Position numbers and translations under genes: made by a program. The notes beneath the pieces are model-generated. The model had not been told where the DNA came from. It did not search any database and was given only the letters and a program-made list of their open reading frames with translations. A stretch of 64,000 nucleotides of DNA, taken from assembly GCA_016795285.1 (NCBI GenBank), contig JAEUIC010000001.1:62001-126000 (forward strand), given 5' to 3'. The stretch comes from Planctomycetota bacterium (GTDB taxonomy: Bacteria; Planctomycetota; B15-G4; SIAN01). Positions 1 through 8,576 of this stretch are shown here, in pieces (the stretch's first letter is position 1; each line of letters opens with the position of its first letter).

Positions 1-312
1 GGAAAGGCGCTGGTGCTGGCGGGAGGTGCGCGCCTGCACGGCGAGGTGGCGCCGCTCGCCGTGCTCGAGCCGCCGACGCGTTCGCGAGGACTGGGCGCGT
101 TCCTGCGACGACTCTCCGATCCGGTGACGCTCGCCGACCTCGATGGCGATGGGCGGCTCGACCTCCTGGCGCCGCTCCCGGGCGCCACGGTGAACGGGAA
201 GATCGATGCTGGCTCGGTCACGTGGTACGCGCAGCCGGCGATCGGCCCGTTCGCGGCGTCCGTGTCGCTGCTGCCGCCCGTCTCGGAGCGGGGCGGCGCG
301 TTCGGCCGTTGA
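1..312 (+). CDS. FG-GAP/VCBS repeat protein, C-terminal end (partial)
   Basis: The reading frame is open from the first base, so the start lies outside the window and about 103 residues are visible. It contains one clear FG-GAP/VCBS calcium-loop motif, LADLDGDGRLDLL, followed by a serine/valine-rich end typical of the last blade of an integrin-alpha-like beta-propeller. Such proteins are normally secreted or surface-exposed in Planctomycetota; no enzymatic residues are visible. Four further FG-GAP proteins occur in this window, so this is probably one more of the same type. Upstream context is unknown. Confidence 0.7.
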   Translation, partial: GKALVLAGGARLHGEVAPLAVLEPPTRSRGLGAFLRRLSDPVTLADLDGDGRLDLLAPLPGATVNGKIDAGSVTWYAQPAIGPFAASVSLLPPVSERGGAFGR

Positions 313-319
313 GAGGAGT

Positions 320-351
320 GCGGATCTCGGCGGCGGAACGCTCCCGGATCG
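320..351 (+). repeat. 32-nt intergenic repeat, copy 1
   Basis: First of three copies of a 32-nt element whose core is CGGAACGCTCCCGGATCG. Bases 328-351 are an exact reverse complement of 1447-1470 (24 nt), so this copy and copy 2 form a perfect inverted repeat around pldA. It lies just after the stop of the preceding gene. Confidence 0.8.
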
Positions 352-427
352 CAACGCCGGCAGATGCTGGAGCGCCGCACGCGCGGCCGTAGGCTGCCCC
401 CCCTTCACGGCTCGGGAGGGGGACGAC

Positions 428-1441
428 ATGGCGATGCAGCGGACGGCTCAACGGGCGGCGCGACGAACGGCTCAACGGGCGGCGCGACGAACGGCACAGC
501 GGACGGCGGCGATCGGAATGGCGATGGCGAGCGGCCTCCTGCTGCTCGGCTGCCATGCGGGGCCGCCGCGGCCGGCCGATCCGCGGCAGGAGGCGCCGCT
601 CGCTCCATCGACCGCGCCAGCGGAGCGCCCGCCGCGGTCCGAGCTCGCCCGCCACTTCGACCTCGACAAGGGCAAGGACAACGACAAGTTCCAGCTCATG
701 CCGCACCACGACACGTTCGTGGCGCTGCACGGCGCGAACGACGCCAACGAGGCGTCGAACAGCAGCCCGTCCGACGACGTGAAGCACGGCGAGCTCGAGT
801 TCCAGTTCAGCTTGAAGATGAAGCTGCTCGAGTCCGACGCGGACGACCAGCCCGACCTCTGGTTCGCCTACACCCAGCAGTCGCACTGGCAGATCTTCCA
901 GCCGTCGGGCCCGTTCCGGGAGACCAACTACGAGCCGGAGACGTTCGTCATCCAGCCGACCGGCGCGTGGTGCGACTGGGGGGCGGTGAAGCTCGAGCTG
1001 GTCGGGCTCGGCATCAACCACCAGTCGAACGGGCGCGGCGGACCGCAGTCGCGCAGCTGGAACCGCGTGATCGGGCAGCTCGGCCTCACGGTCGGCGACG
1101 ACACCAGCGTGATGCTGCGGCCGTGGTGGCGGATCCCGGAGAGCGCGGTCAACGACGACAACCCCGACCTGAGCAAGTTCATGGGCGCGGGCGACCTGGT
1201 CATCGACCACGACTTCCGGTTCGGCGACAAGGAGCGGCTGGTCACCTCGTTCCTGTTGCGCAACAACCTGCGCAGCGGCGACAACCGCGGTGCCGTGCAG
1301 CTCTCGCTGGCCTACCCGATCTTCAACGACCGGATCGCCCTGTTCTGCCGCGCGTTCGGCGGCTTCGGCGAGACGCTGATCGACTACGACCACCGCCAGC
1401 ACTCGATCGCCTTCGGCATCAGCCTCCTCGACTGGGACTGA
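428..1441 (+). CDS. pldA: outer-membrane phospholipase A (OMPLA family), predicted lipoprotein
   Basis: Hydrolyses acyl ester bonds of phospholipids in the outer membrane. The OMPLA signature is complete: NHQSNG followed by SRSWNR gives catalytic His198, Ser200 and Asn212, with the same 14-residue His-to-Asn spacing as E. coli OMPLA. Other family marks are YTQQSHWQ, NYEPE and a C-terminal GGFGETLIDYDHR. Length is 337 residues. ATG 428 is chosen for its GGGAGGGGG ribosome site. The N-terminus carries an eight-residue repeat, RTAQRAAR, then a hydrophobic run ending in LLLLGC, a lipobox; ATG 518 is a possible later start but would leave almost no basic region. Lipidation is unusual for OMPLA. 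The gene stands alone between inverted repeat copies. Confidence 0.9.
   Translation: MAMQRTAQRAARRTAQRAARRTAQRTAAIGMAMASGLLLLGCHAGPPRPADPRQEAPLAPSTAPAERPPRSELARHFDLDKGKDNDKFQLMPHHDTFVALHGANDANEASNSSPSDDVKHGELEFQFSLKMKLLESDADDQPDLWFAYTQQSHWQIFQPSGPFRETNYEPETFVIQPTGAWCDWGAVKLELVGLGINHQSNGRGGPQSRSWNRVIGQLGLTVGDDTSVMLRPWWRIPESAVNDDNPDLSKFMGAGDLVIDHDFRFGDKERLVTSFLLRNNLRSGDNRGAVQLSLAYPIFNDRIALFCRAFGGFGETLIDYDHRQHSIAFGISLLDWD
443..490 (+). repeat. 24-nt in-frame tandem repeat in the pldA start region
   Basis: Two exact 24-nt units (443-466 and 467-490) with partial copies on both sides encode the octapeptide repeat RTAQRAAR in the basic n-region of the signal peptide. Copy number could vary between strains without a frameshift. 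Confidence 0.8.
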
Positions 1442-1446
1442 CGTTT

Positions 1447-1478
1447 CGATCCGGGAGCGTTCCGCCGCCGCTTTCCGC
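1447..1478 (-). repeat. 32-nt intergenic repeat, copy 2 (inverted)
   Basis: Reads as the element on the minus strand, 29 of 32 positions identical to copy 1, with a perfect 24-nt block. It begins 5 nt after the pldA stop codon. Confidence 0.8.
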
Positions 1479-1540
1479 ACCTCGTCCGCCGCCGACCAGC
1501 GCCGCCGACCGACGGGAACGCCGCGGAGTCGCGACCGTGC

Positions 1541-1572
1541 GCGGATTCCGTCGGCGGAACACTCCCGGATCG
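1541..1572 (+). repeat. 32-nt intergenic repeat, copy 3
   Basis: Same orientation as copy 1 and 28 of 32 positions identical to it. It lies upstream of the YCII/ECF operon. Confidence 0.7.
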
Positions 1573-1587
1573 GGATGGCGGGAATCG

Positions 1588-1614
1588 TGTCGGGGCGGGC
1601 GGGCGTGAGACGTC
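1588..1614 (+). promoter_or_regulatory. candidate ECF42-type autoregulatory promoter
   Basis: TGTCGG (1588-1593) and CGTC (1611-1614), separated by 17 nt, resemble the ECF42 promoter consensus as I remember it (TGTCGA, then CGA/TC). The position, about 73 nt before the first gene of the YCII/sigma operon, suits autoregulation. In this GC-rich DNA such short matches can be chance. Confidence 0.3.
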
Positions 1615-1686
1615 GGTAGCGCGCCGGCGGAGGTCGAACGGCTCGCGCCGGCAATGACTCAACCCCCGTCCGAACGGAGAACCGCG

Positions 1687-2061
1687 ATGGCCAAGTTCAT
1701 GGTGCTGCTGACCGACGACCCGTCCTATTGGGCCACCTGCACGCCCGAGCAGATGCAGGAGGTGATCAAGCAGTACGTCGCGTGGAGCATGAAGACGCAC
1801 GCGACCAAGCGGATCAAGGTCGGCCACAAGCTCGCCGACGAAGGCGGCAAGCGGCTGCTGAAGGGGCGCGGCAAGGTGAAGGTCACCGACGGCCCGTTCG
1901 CCGAGTCGCACGAGGTGATCGGCGGCTTCTACGTGCTCGAAGCCGACAGCTACGCCCACTGCATCGAGCTGCTCGCCGACCACCCCCATCTCGTGCACGG
2001 CCAGCGCATCGACGTGCGCGCGATCGAGGAGGTCCGCGCCCGCGGCCGCCGCAAGAAGTGA
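1687..2061 (+). CDS. YCII/DGPF-domain protein, partner of ECF sigma factor
   Basis: A 124-residue protein of the YCII-related family with the signature TDGPFAES (the DGPF motif) and a following GGFYVLEADS strand. Members fold as ferredoxin-like alpha/beta proteins; their biochemical role is not established, though many are encoded beside ECF42 sigma factors, as here. The start ATG 1687 has GGAGA seven bases upstream; the next gene starts inside its stop codon (GTGA overlap), so the two are translationally coupled. Probably cytoplasmic, as no signal peptide is visible. Confidence 0.85.
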   Translation: MAKFMVLLTDDPSYWATCTPEQMQEVIKQYVAWSMKTHATKRIKVGHKLADEGGKRLLKGRGKVKVTDGPFAESHEVIGGFYVLEADSYAHCIELLADHPHLVHGQRIDVRAIEEVRARGRRKK

Positions 2062-3350
2062 CCGCCCCCGCCGATCCACGCCCCCTCCTCGACGCGCTGG
2101 TCCGCGAGCAGTCGGGCCAGCTCGTCGCGACGTTGACCCGCCTGCTCGGCGCCTCGCAGCTCGACCTCGTGCACGACTGCGTGCAGGACGCGCTGCTGCA
2201 AGCGCTGCGCGTCTGGTCGTTCGAGGGGGTGCCGGAGCGGCCGGGCGCGTGGCTCGCGCAGGTGGCGCGCAACCGTGCGCTCGACCTGCTCCGCCGTGCG
2301 CGCACGGTCGCGGCGAAGCAGCCGCAGCTCGAGCGGTGGGCCGCACGCGTCGCGGCCGCCGCCGAGCGCTCCGCCGCCGCCCCGCCCGCCGCCGACGACG
2401 ACCGCGCTCCGGCCGACGACACGCTCCACCTGATGCTGCTCTGCTGCCATCCGGCGCTCGCGCCCGATTCGCGCGTCGCGCTGACGCTCCACTGCGCCGC
2501 CGGCTTCACGGTCGCCGAGATCGCGCGCGCGCTCCTTTGCGACGAGCGAGCGATCGAGCAGCGGCTGGTACGCGCCAAGCGGACGCTGCGCGGCCTCGAC
2601 GTCCCCTTCGCGCTGCCGCGCCGCGCCGAGCTCGCCACGCGGCTCGACGCGCTGCTCGACGTCGTCTACCTGCTCTTCAACGAGGGGTACGCGGCGACCG
2701 GCGGCGACGAGTTGCTGCGCGGCGACCTCGTCCGCGAGGCGCTCCGGCTCGGCACGCTGCTGGCCGCCCACCCGGCCACCACCTCGCCGCGCGTCCACGC
2801 GCTGGCGGCGCTGCTGCTGCTGCAGGCGGCACGCCTCCCCGCCACCCACGACGCCACCGGCGAGCTGCGGCTGCTCGCCGACCAGCCGCGCGCCGAGTTC
2901 GATGCGGCGGCGCGGGCGCGCGGCTTCTGGCACCTCGCGCGCGCCGCGGCCGGCGACGAGCTCACCCGCTTCCACCACGAGGCGGCCATCGCCGCGCTGC
3001 ACGCGGGCGCCCCCTCTCATCGCGCGACCGACTGGGCGCAGATCGTCTGGCACTACGACCGCCTGCTCGAGCTCGACGGCTCGCCGATCCACGCGCTCCA
3101 TCGCGCCATCGCGCTCGGCAACGCGGCGGGACCGGCCGCCGCGCTCGCCGCGCTCGAACCGCTCGCTCGCGAGCCGCGCCTGCGCCGCCATCCGACCTTG
3201 CCGGCTGCGCGCGCCGAGTTCCTCGCTCGCGCCGATCGGCGAACGGAGGCCGTCGACGCGCTGCGCGAGGCGATTCGCCATTCCCGCAACCGGGCGCAGC
3301 GGCGCTGGCTCGAGCAGCGCGCCGACCTGCTCGCTCGTCGCACGCGCTGA
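2058..3350 (+). CDS. ECF42-type RNA polymerase sigma factor with C-terminal TPR-like extension
   Basis: Residues about 10-95 look like sigma region 2 (VHDCVQDALLQAL, then WLAQVARNRALDLLRR) and about 125-180 like region 4 (FTVAEIARALLCDERAIEQRLVRAK has the helix-turn-helix). A long helical C-terminal part (190-430) begins with YLLFNEGY, the hallmark of the ECF42/DUF6596 family, which carries a TPR-like extension in place of a separate anti-sigma factor. Start is GTG 2058, overlapping the stop of the YCII gene. Length 430 residues fits the family. It likely directs transcription of its own operon and few other targets; the triggering signal is unknown. No anti-sigma gene is adjacent, as expected for this group. 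Confidence 0.9.
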   Translation: MTAPADPRPLLDALVREQSGQLVATLTRLLGASQLDLVHDCVQDALLQALRVWSFEGVPERPGAWLAQVARNRALDLLRRARTVAAKQPQLERWAARVAAAAERSAAAPPAADDDRAPADDTLHLMLLCCHPALAPDSRVALTLHCAAGFTVAEIARALLCDERAIEQRLVRAKRTLRGLDVPFALPRRAELATRLDALLDVVYLLFNEGYAATGGDELLRGDLVREALRLGTLLAAHPATTSPRVHALAALLLLQAARLPATHDATGELRLLADQPRAEFDAAARARGFWHLARAAAGDELTRFHHEAAIAALHAGAPSHRATDWAQIVWHYDRLLELDGSPIHALHRAIALGNAAGPAAALAALEPLAREPRLRRHPTLPAARAEFLARADRRTEAVDALREAIRHSRNRAQRRWLEQRADLLARRTR

Positions 3351-3380
3351 CGACTGCGCGCGTCGCCGCTGCCGATGCGG

Positions 3381-3409
3381 TGACCAGCCGCGCACGACCC
3401 CGCTACGAT
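3381..3409 (+). promoter_or_regulatory. candidate promoter for the M16-like/DUF1592/DUF1552 operon
   Basis: TACGAT (3404-3409) lies 44 nt before the ATG at 3454, with a weak -35 candidate TGACCA 17 nt upstream. The -10 has the GCTAnnnTC form seen before several other genes here. Confidence 0.35.
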
Positions 3410-3453
3410 CCCTGCGCTGCGGCCTCGCCACCCGCGCCTCCAGGGAATGACCC

Positions 3454-4875
3454 ATGCTCCGTCCGGTCCTCGCCGCGGCGTCGTTCGCCTCCATGGTCGG
3501 CGCCTCGCTGCCGTCCCCGGAGCCGACCGCCCTCGCGTCGACGCGGGCCGCGGCGGGCGCGGGCCTGCCGGGCGACGTCGAGTCGCGCACGCTCCCGAAC
3601 GGGCTGGTCGTGACGGCGTGGTCGGAGGAGGACGCGAACGAGCCGTGGATGGCGCTCGCGCTCGGCGGGGGCGCGCTGCGGGAAGGGGCGGGTGAGGCGG
3701 GCCTCGCGCTGCTGGCCGCGGCGGCGCTGGCGCCGGGCGGCATCGCGGCGACGGCCACCGCGCTGCTCACCAGCGATGGCGGCGCCCAGGCGAAGCTCGC
3801 CCATCTGCTGCTGCCGGCCAACGGGACGAGCCGCGAGCCGGCCGCGCAGATCGCCGCGCTGGCGCAGATGATCGCGCTCCCGCCGCTCGAGGCCGCGCAG
3901 CTCGCCAGCACGGTCGACGCGCTGCAGCTGCAGCTCGCCGGGTCGGTCCCGACGGCGTTCCACGACGCGCTCTTCCGCTCCGCCTTCGCGCAGGTCGCGC
4001 TCCACCGCGCCCCGCGGATCGACTTCGCCGGCAGCTTCAAGGCGGCCACGACGGCGCGCGTCGACGGATGGCTGCGCGGGAATGCGGCGCGCGACCTCGT
4101 CCGCGTGCTGGCGGTCGGCAGCGGCAAGGCGAACGTGCTGCGCGGCGAGCTCGAGAAGGGGCTCGGCGCGCTGCGGCTGCCGCACGCGCCGCCGCCCGCT
4201 CCGCCGCCGCCCGCTCTCGGCGATCGCGTGGTGGTCGGTCCGGCGGAACTCGCAGCGCTGCGCGAGCCCGGCCGCTTCGACGCCGGCTGGGACCTGCCGC
4301 AGACGCACGTCTTCCAGTGGTGGGTCGTCGACTGCAAGGAGACGAAGGACCACGTCGCCGTCGCGCTCTTCGCCGAACTCTGGAACGACCTCGCCGACGA
4401 CGCGGTCGACTTCGCGACGCGGCTCGAGAATCCCGATCAGCCGGCCTATCGCGCCGAGACGCTCGCCCTTTCGCCGACCGCGCACCTGCTGCTGCTGCAC
4501 GGCCACGTGCCGGCCGGCCGCGACGCCGAACTGGCTCTGGCGACGTTGGGCGAGATGGTCGACGAGGTGATCGCGCCGCGCAAGAACGGCCTCTCGCTGG
4601 CCGATCGCTTCAACGAGCACGTCGACAAGGTGACCCGCCTGCCGCAGCCGACCGTCGACGAACGCACCTTCGCCGGCGGCGCGCGCGCCTTCGGCTGGAG
4701 CGTGGCGCACGTCCCGCCGCTGCGCCTCTTCGAGCGCGAGCTCGAAGCGGGCTGCGAGGCGAAGCCGCTGTTCGCCGCGGGTCGCCAGCTGCGGCCCGCC
4801 GCGCTCGAAGCGCTGGCGAAGAAGCAGCTGCGGAGCGAGCGCAGCGGCCGCGCGCGCATCGTGAAGTCCCCATGA
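3454..4875 (+). CDS. secreted M16-peptidase-like protein lacking the zinc motif
   Basis: 473 residues with an N-terminal signal-like segment. Residues about 48-90 match the opening of M16 (pitrilysin/mitochondrial processing) peptidases: SRTLPNGLVV, an acidic turn, then ALGGGALREG and a helix. The zinc-binding HxxEH that should follow is absent, so it is probably a non-catalytic M16-fold subunit or a degenerate homologue. A proline-rich linker (PPPAPPPPA) near residue 250 separates two halves, as in two-domain M16 proteins. It is the first gene of an operon with the DUF1592 and DUF1552 proteins (ATGA overlap at 4872). The M16 assignment rests on pattern, not on alignment. Confidence 0.45.
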   Translation: MLRPVLAAASFASMVGASLPSPEPTALASTRAAAGAGLPGDVESRTLPNGLVVTAWSEEDANEPWMALALGGGALREGAGEAGLALLAAAALAPGGIAATATALLTSDGGAQAKLAHLLLPANGTSREPAAQIAALAQMIALPPLEAAQLASTVDALQLQLAGSVPTAFHDALFRSAFAQVALHRAPRIDFAGSFKAATTARVDGWLRGNAARDLVRVLAVGSGKANVLRGELEKGLGALRLPHAPPPAPPPPALGDRVVVGPAELAALREPGRFDAGWDLPQTHVFQWWVVDCKETKDHVAVALFAELWNDLADDAVDFATRLENPDQPAYRAETLALSPTAHLLLLHGHVPAGRDAELALATLGEMVDEVIAPRKNGLSLADRFNEHVDKVTRLPQPTVDERTFAGGARAFGWSVAHVPPLRLFERELEAGCEAKPLFAAGRQLRPAALEALAKKQLRSERSGRARIVKSP

Positions 4876-7202
4876 GGCGACGCGCGCTGCTCGCTTGCGC
4901 GACGAGCGCGCCGTTCGCCTTCGCTGGCGAGCCGCCCCCTGCCGACGTCGAGTTCGCGCGCGACGTGCTGCCGCTGCTGCGCGACAGCTGCCTCGATTGC
5001 CACGCGGGCGCCGAGCCGGCCGCCTCGCTCGCGCTCGACCGCTGCCTCGACGAGGCGGGCGCGCGCGCGACGGCGGGCATCTGGCGGCGCGTGCGCGACA
5101 AGCTCGAGCGCGGCGAGATGCCGCCGCCCGATGCGCCCGCTGCCGACGAAGCGCTGCTCGCCGCCGCGCAGCGCTGGCTCGACGTGCGCCTCGGCACCGG
5201 GCCGGGCAGCTGGCCGCTCGATCCGGGGCGCGTCACGTTGCGCCGCCTCTCGCGCTTCGAGTACGCCTTCAGCGTGCGCGACCTGCTCGAGCTGCCGCTG
5301 CCGCTCGCAGAGAAGCTGCCGCCCGACGAGGTCGGCTACGGCTTCGACACGATCGGCGACGTGCTGTCGCTCTCGCCGCTCCTGCTCGAGAAGTACGCGG
5401 CGCTGGCCGAGGAGATCGCGGCGGCGGCGCTGCCGGGCGCGACGCTGCGCACCGCGCGCACGCAGTCGTTCACCGGCGCGAACCAGCTGCAGACGACGCT
5501 CGACCGCAGCTACGGCGGCGACGAGTTCGTGAGCCTCTACTCGAACGGCTCCGCCTTCGCCGACATCGAGCTGCCGCGCGCCGGCGAGTACGTCGTGCGC
5601 GCGCGCCTGCAGGGCGACCAAGCGGGCCCCGAGCCGTGCCGCTTCGCGCTCACCGCGCGCGCCGAGGGCGCCGACGGCCGCCGCGCGACCGAGCTGCTGC
5701 GCGGCGAGGTGGCCGAGGAGCGACCTGCCGAAGTCGAGCGCGAGTGGCGCGGGCAGCTGCCGGGCGGCCGCCTCCGCCTCGCCGTCGCGTTCCTGAACGA
5801 CTACTACCAGGCCGACGCCGCCGACCCGGGCGAGCGCGACCGCAACCTGCTGGTCCGCTCGCTCGCCATCGAGGGGCCGCTCGATCCGTTCCCCGCCACC
5901 GCTTCCGAGCGGCGCTTCTTCCCGTGCGGCGGCGACCACGCCCACACGCGCGCGTGCGCCCGCGCAGCGCTCGAGCGCACGGCGGCGCGCGCGTGGCGGC
6001 GGCCGGTGAGCGCGCTCGAGCTCGAGCGCCTGCTGGCGCAGGTCGATGGCGCGCTGGCGGCCGGCGACTCGCTCGACGAGGCGCTGCGCCTCGCGCTGGC
6101 CACGCTGCTGGTCTCGCCGAACTTCCTCTTCCGCAGCGAACTCGACGCGGCGCCCGAGGATCCGACCGCGGTGCGCCCGCTCACCGGCCACGAGCTCGCC
6201 TCGCGCCTCTCCTATTTCCTGTGGAGCAGCCTGCCCGACGAGCGCCTCTCCACGCTGGCCGAGCAGGGGCTCCTGCGCGAGCGGGAGATCCTGGCCGAGG
6301 AGGCACGCCGCCTCCTGAAGGACGCGCGCGCCGAGAGCCTCGTCACGCAGTTCGCCGCGCAGTGGCTGCAGCTCCGGAGCCTCGCCACCGTCGCGCCCGA
6401 TCCGCAGGCGTTCCCGACGTTCGACGACGCGCTGCGCGAGTCGATGCGCCTCGAGACCGAGCTCTTCGTCGACGCCGTCTTCCGCGAGGGGCGGCCGCTG
6501 AGCGAGCTGCTCGACGGCGACTTCACCTTCGTCGACGAGCGGCTCGCGCGGCACTACGGGATCGCCGGCGTCACCGGCCCCGCGATGCGGCGCGTGCGCG
6601 TCACCGATCGGGCGCGCCGCGGCCTGCTCGGCCACGCGAGCTTGCTGACGCTCACCAGCAACCCGACGCGCACCTCGCCGGTGAAGCGCGGCAAGTTCGT
6701 GCTGGAGCGGCTGCTCGGCGCGCCGCCCCCGCCGCCGCCGCCCGGCGTCGGCGCGCTCGAGGACTCGCCCGAAGCGAGCGCCGCGGCGACGTTGCGCGAG
6801 CGGCTCGCCGCGCACCGCTCGAAGCCCGACTGCGCCGGCTGCCACGTGAAGATGGACGCGCTCGGCTTCGCGCTCGAGCGGTTCGACCCGGTCGGCGCGT
6901 GGCGCGACCGCGACGGCCCCCATCCGGTCGACGACCGCGGCACGCTGCCCGACGGCCGCGCTCTGGCGGGCGCGGCCGATCTCGCCGAGGTGGTCCTCGA
7001 GGGCGACGCCTTCACCCGCTGCTTCGCCGAGCAGCTGCTCACCTTCGCGCTCGGCCGCGGCCTCCTCGACGACGATCGGCGCGCCGTCCATGCTCTGGTC
7101 GCGCGCTACCGCGGCAAGAGCCCGACCTTCGAGCAGTTGGTCGTCGACCTGATCGGCCTCGACGGCTTCGTGCGAAGGCGCGGCGAGGCGCAAGGACGAT
7201 GA
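4872..7202 (+). CDS. planctomycete DUF1592/DUF1588/DUF1585 protein with c-type heme motifs
   Basis: A 776-residue exported protein. After a short signal region comes a cytochrome-like CLDCH (residues 40-44) and DUF1587 (PLDPGRVTLRRLSRFEYAFSV region, about 115-180). A carbohydrate-binding-like beta domain follows, then DUF1595/DUF1592 (SRLSYFLWSSLPDE, about 440), DUF1588 with SNPTRTSPVKRGKFVLE and CAGCH (654-658), and DUF1585 at the end (CFAEQLLTFALGRGL). The family is typical of Planctomycetota and always found with DUF1552 proteins; function is unknown, with a suggested role in periplasmic redox or polymer degradation. It starts within the stop of the M16-like gene and is followed 7 nt later by the DUF1552 gene. 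Confidence 0.9.
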   Translation: MRRRALLACATSAPFAFAGEPPPADVEFARDVLPLLRDSCLDCHAGAEPAASLALDRCLDEAGARATAGIWRRVRDKLERGEMPPPDAPAADEALLAAAQRWLDVRLGTGPGSWPLDPGRVTLRRLSRFEYAFSVRDLLELPLPLAEKLPPDEVGYGFDTIGDVLSLSPLLLEKYAALAEEIAAAALPGATLRTARTQSFTGANQLQTTLDRSYGGDEFVSLYSNGSAFADIELPRAGEYVVRARLQGDQAGPEPCRFALTARAEGADGRRATELLRGEVAEERPAEVEREWRGQLPGGRLRLAVAFLNDYYQADAADPGERDRNLLVRSLAIEGPLDPFPATASERRFFPCGGDHAHTRACARAALERTAARAWRRPVSALELERLLAQVDGALAAGDSLDEALRLALATLLVSPNFLFRSELDAAPEDPTAVRPLTGHELASRLSYFLWSSLPDERLSTLAEQGLLREREILAEEARRLLKDARAESLVTQFAAQWLQLRSLATVAPDPQAFPTFDDALRESMRLETELFVDAVFREGRPLSELLDGDFTFVDERLARHYGIAGVTGPAMRRVRVTDRARRGLLGHASLLTLTSNPTRTSPVKRGKFVLERLLGAPPPPPPPGVGALEDSPEASAAATLRERLAAHRSKPDCAGCHVKMDALGFALERFDPVGAWRDRDGPHPVDDRGTLPDGRALAGAADLAEVVLEGDAFTRCFAEQLLTFALGRGLLDDDRRAVHALVARYRGKSPTFEQLVVDLIGLDGFVRRRGEAQGR

Positions 7203-7209
7203 GGACGCC

Positions 7210-8574
7210 ATGGCGAACTTCCTGACGCGCGCTCCGCTCTCCCGTCGCACCTTCCTGCGCGGCGCCGGCGTCGCGCTGGCGCTGCCGTGGCTCGAGGCGA
7301 TGCTGCCGCGCGCCGCCTACGCGCGCGGGCTCCTCTCCGCGCCGGCCGCGCCGCTGCGCTTCGCCTTCCTCTTCGCGCCGAACGGCAAGTGGATGGAGTC
7401 GTGGACGCCGAAGGCGGAGGGCGCCGGCTTCCCGCTCTCGCCCACGCTCGAGCCGCTCGCCCCCGTCCGCGACCGGCTGCTGGTGCTGAGCGGCCTCGCG
7501 CACAAGAACGCCGAGGCGCTCGGCGACGGGCCGGGCGACCACGCGCGCGCGGCTGCCTGCTTCCTCACCGGCGCCCACCCGAAGAAGACCGAGGGCGCCG
7601 ACATCCAGAACGGCGTCTCGATCGACCAGCAGATCGCCGAGCGGATCGGCGGCGCGACGCGCTTCCGCTCGCTCGAGGTCGGCTGCACGCCGCCGCTCAC
7701 CTCGGGCAACTGCGACTCGGGCTACTCGTGCGCCTACTCGTGCAACATCTCGTGGCGCAGCGCGACGACGCCGCAGCTGAAGGAGACCGACCCGCGCGCC
7801 CTCTTCGAGCGGCTCTTCGGCGCCGACGATCGCCTCACGCCGGAGCAGCGCGCGCGCCGCCTCGCGCGGCGCAAGAGCGTGCTCGACGCCGCGCGCGAGG
7901 ATGCCGCGCGCCTCGCGGTGCAGCTCGGCGCCACCGATCGGCGCAAGCTCGACGAGTACCTCACCGCGGTGCGCGAGATCGAGCAGCGCCTCGCGCGCGC
8001 CGAGGCCGACGCGGCGGCGCGGCCGGCGCCGTCGATCGCGCTGCCCGCCGCGATCCCGGCCGACCACGGCGAGCACGCGCGCCTGCTGGCCGAGCTGCTG
8101 GCGCTCGCCTTCCAGGCCGACCTGACGCGCGTCGCGACCCACATGTTCGCCAACGACGGCGACAACCGCAGCTACCCGCAGCTCGGCGCGCCCGACGGCC
8201 ACCACGAGACGTCGCACCACCGCGACGACCCGGTGAAGATCGAGCGGGTCGAGAAGATCGACCGCTTCCACGTCGAGCAGCTCGCCTGGTTCCTCGGCCG
8301 CCTCGCGCAGATCGAGGAGGGCGACGGGACGCTGCTCGACCACGCGCTCATCGCCTACGGATCGGGGATCAGCGACGGCAACGCCCACAACCACGACGAG
8401 CTGCCGATCGTGCTGGCGGGCGGCGGCAACGGCACGGTGCAGAGCGCGCGCCACCTCCGCTTCGCGCCCGGCACGCCGCTCTGCAACCTCTGGCTCGAGC
8501 TGCTCGACCGCGCCGGCGCCCGCGCCGCGAGCTTCGGCGACTCGAGCGGGCGCCTCGCCGGCCTCGGAGCCTGA
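7210..8574 (+). CDS. DUF1552 family Tat-exported protein
   Basis: 454 residues. A twin-arginine signal is evident: SRRTFLRG (11-18) followed by a hydrophobic stretch to about residue 36, so the protein is probably folded before export and may bind a cofactor. The body has family-type motifs such as FLFAPNGKW, HARAAACFLTG and YGSGISDGNAHNHDELPIVLAGG, which resemble sulfatase/alkaline phosphatase-like DUF1501 relatives. It is the constant partner of the preceding DUF1592 protein, suggesting the two act together in the periplasm. No direct function is known. Its stop lies 2 nt from that of the converging histidine kinase gene. Confidence 0.9.
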   Translation: MANFLTRAPLSRRTFLRGAGVALALPWLEAMLPRAAYARGLLSAPAAPLRFAFLFAPNGKWMESWTPKAEGAGFPLSPTLEPLAPVRDRLLVLSGLAHKNAEALGDGPGDHARAAACFLTGAHPKKTEGADIQNGVSIDQQIAERIGGATRFRSLEVGCTPPLTSGNCDSGYSCAYSCNISWRSATTPQLKETDPRALFERLFGADDRLTPEQRARRLARRKSVLDAAREDAARLAVQLGATDRRKLDEYLTAVREIEQRLARAEADAAARPAPSIALPAAIPADHGEHARLLAELLALAFQADLTRVATHMFANDGDNRSYPQLGAPDGHHETSHHRDDPVKIERVEKIDRFHVEQLAWFLGRLAQIEEGDGTLLDHALIAYGSGISDGNAHNHDELPIVLAGGGNGTVQSARHLRFAPGTPLCNLWLELLDRAGARAASFGDSSGRLAGLGA

Positions 8575-8576
8575 TC

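Noticed and set aside
320..1572. GGAAC in the 32-nt repeats as an ECF sigma -35 site
   Set aside because: No matching -10 (GTC/TCTGA type) was found 15-17 nt downstream in any copy.
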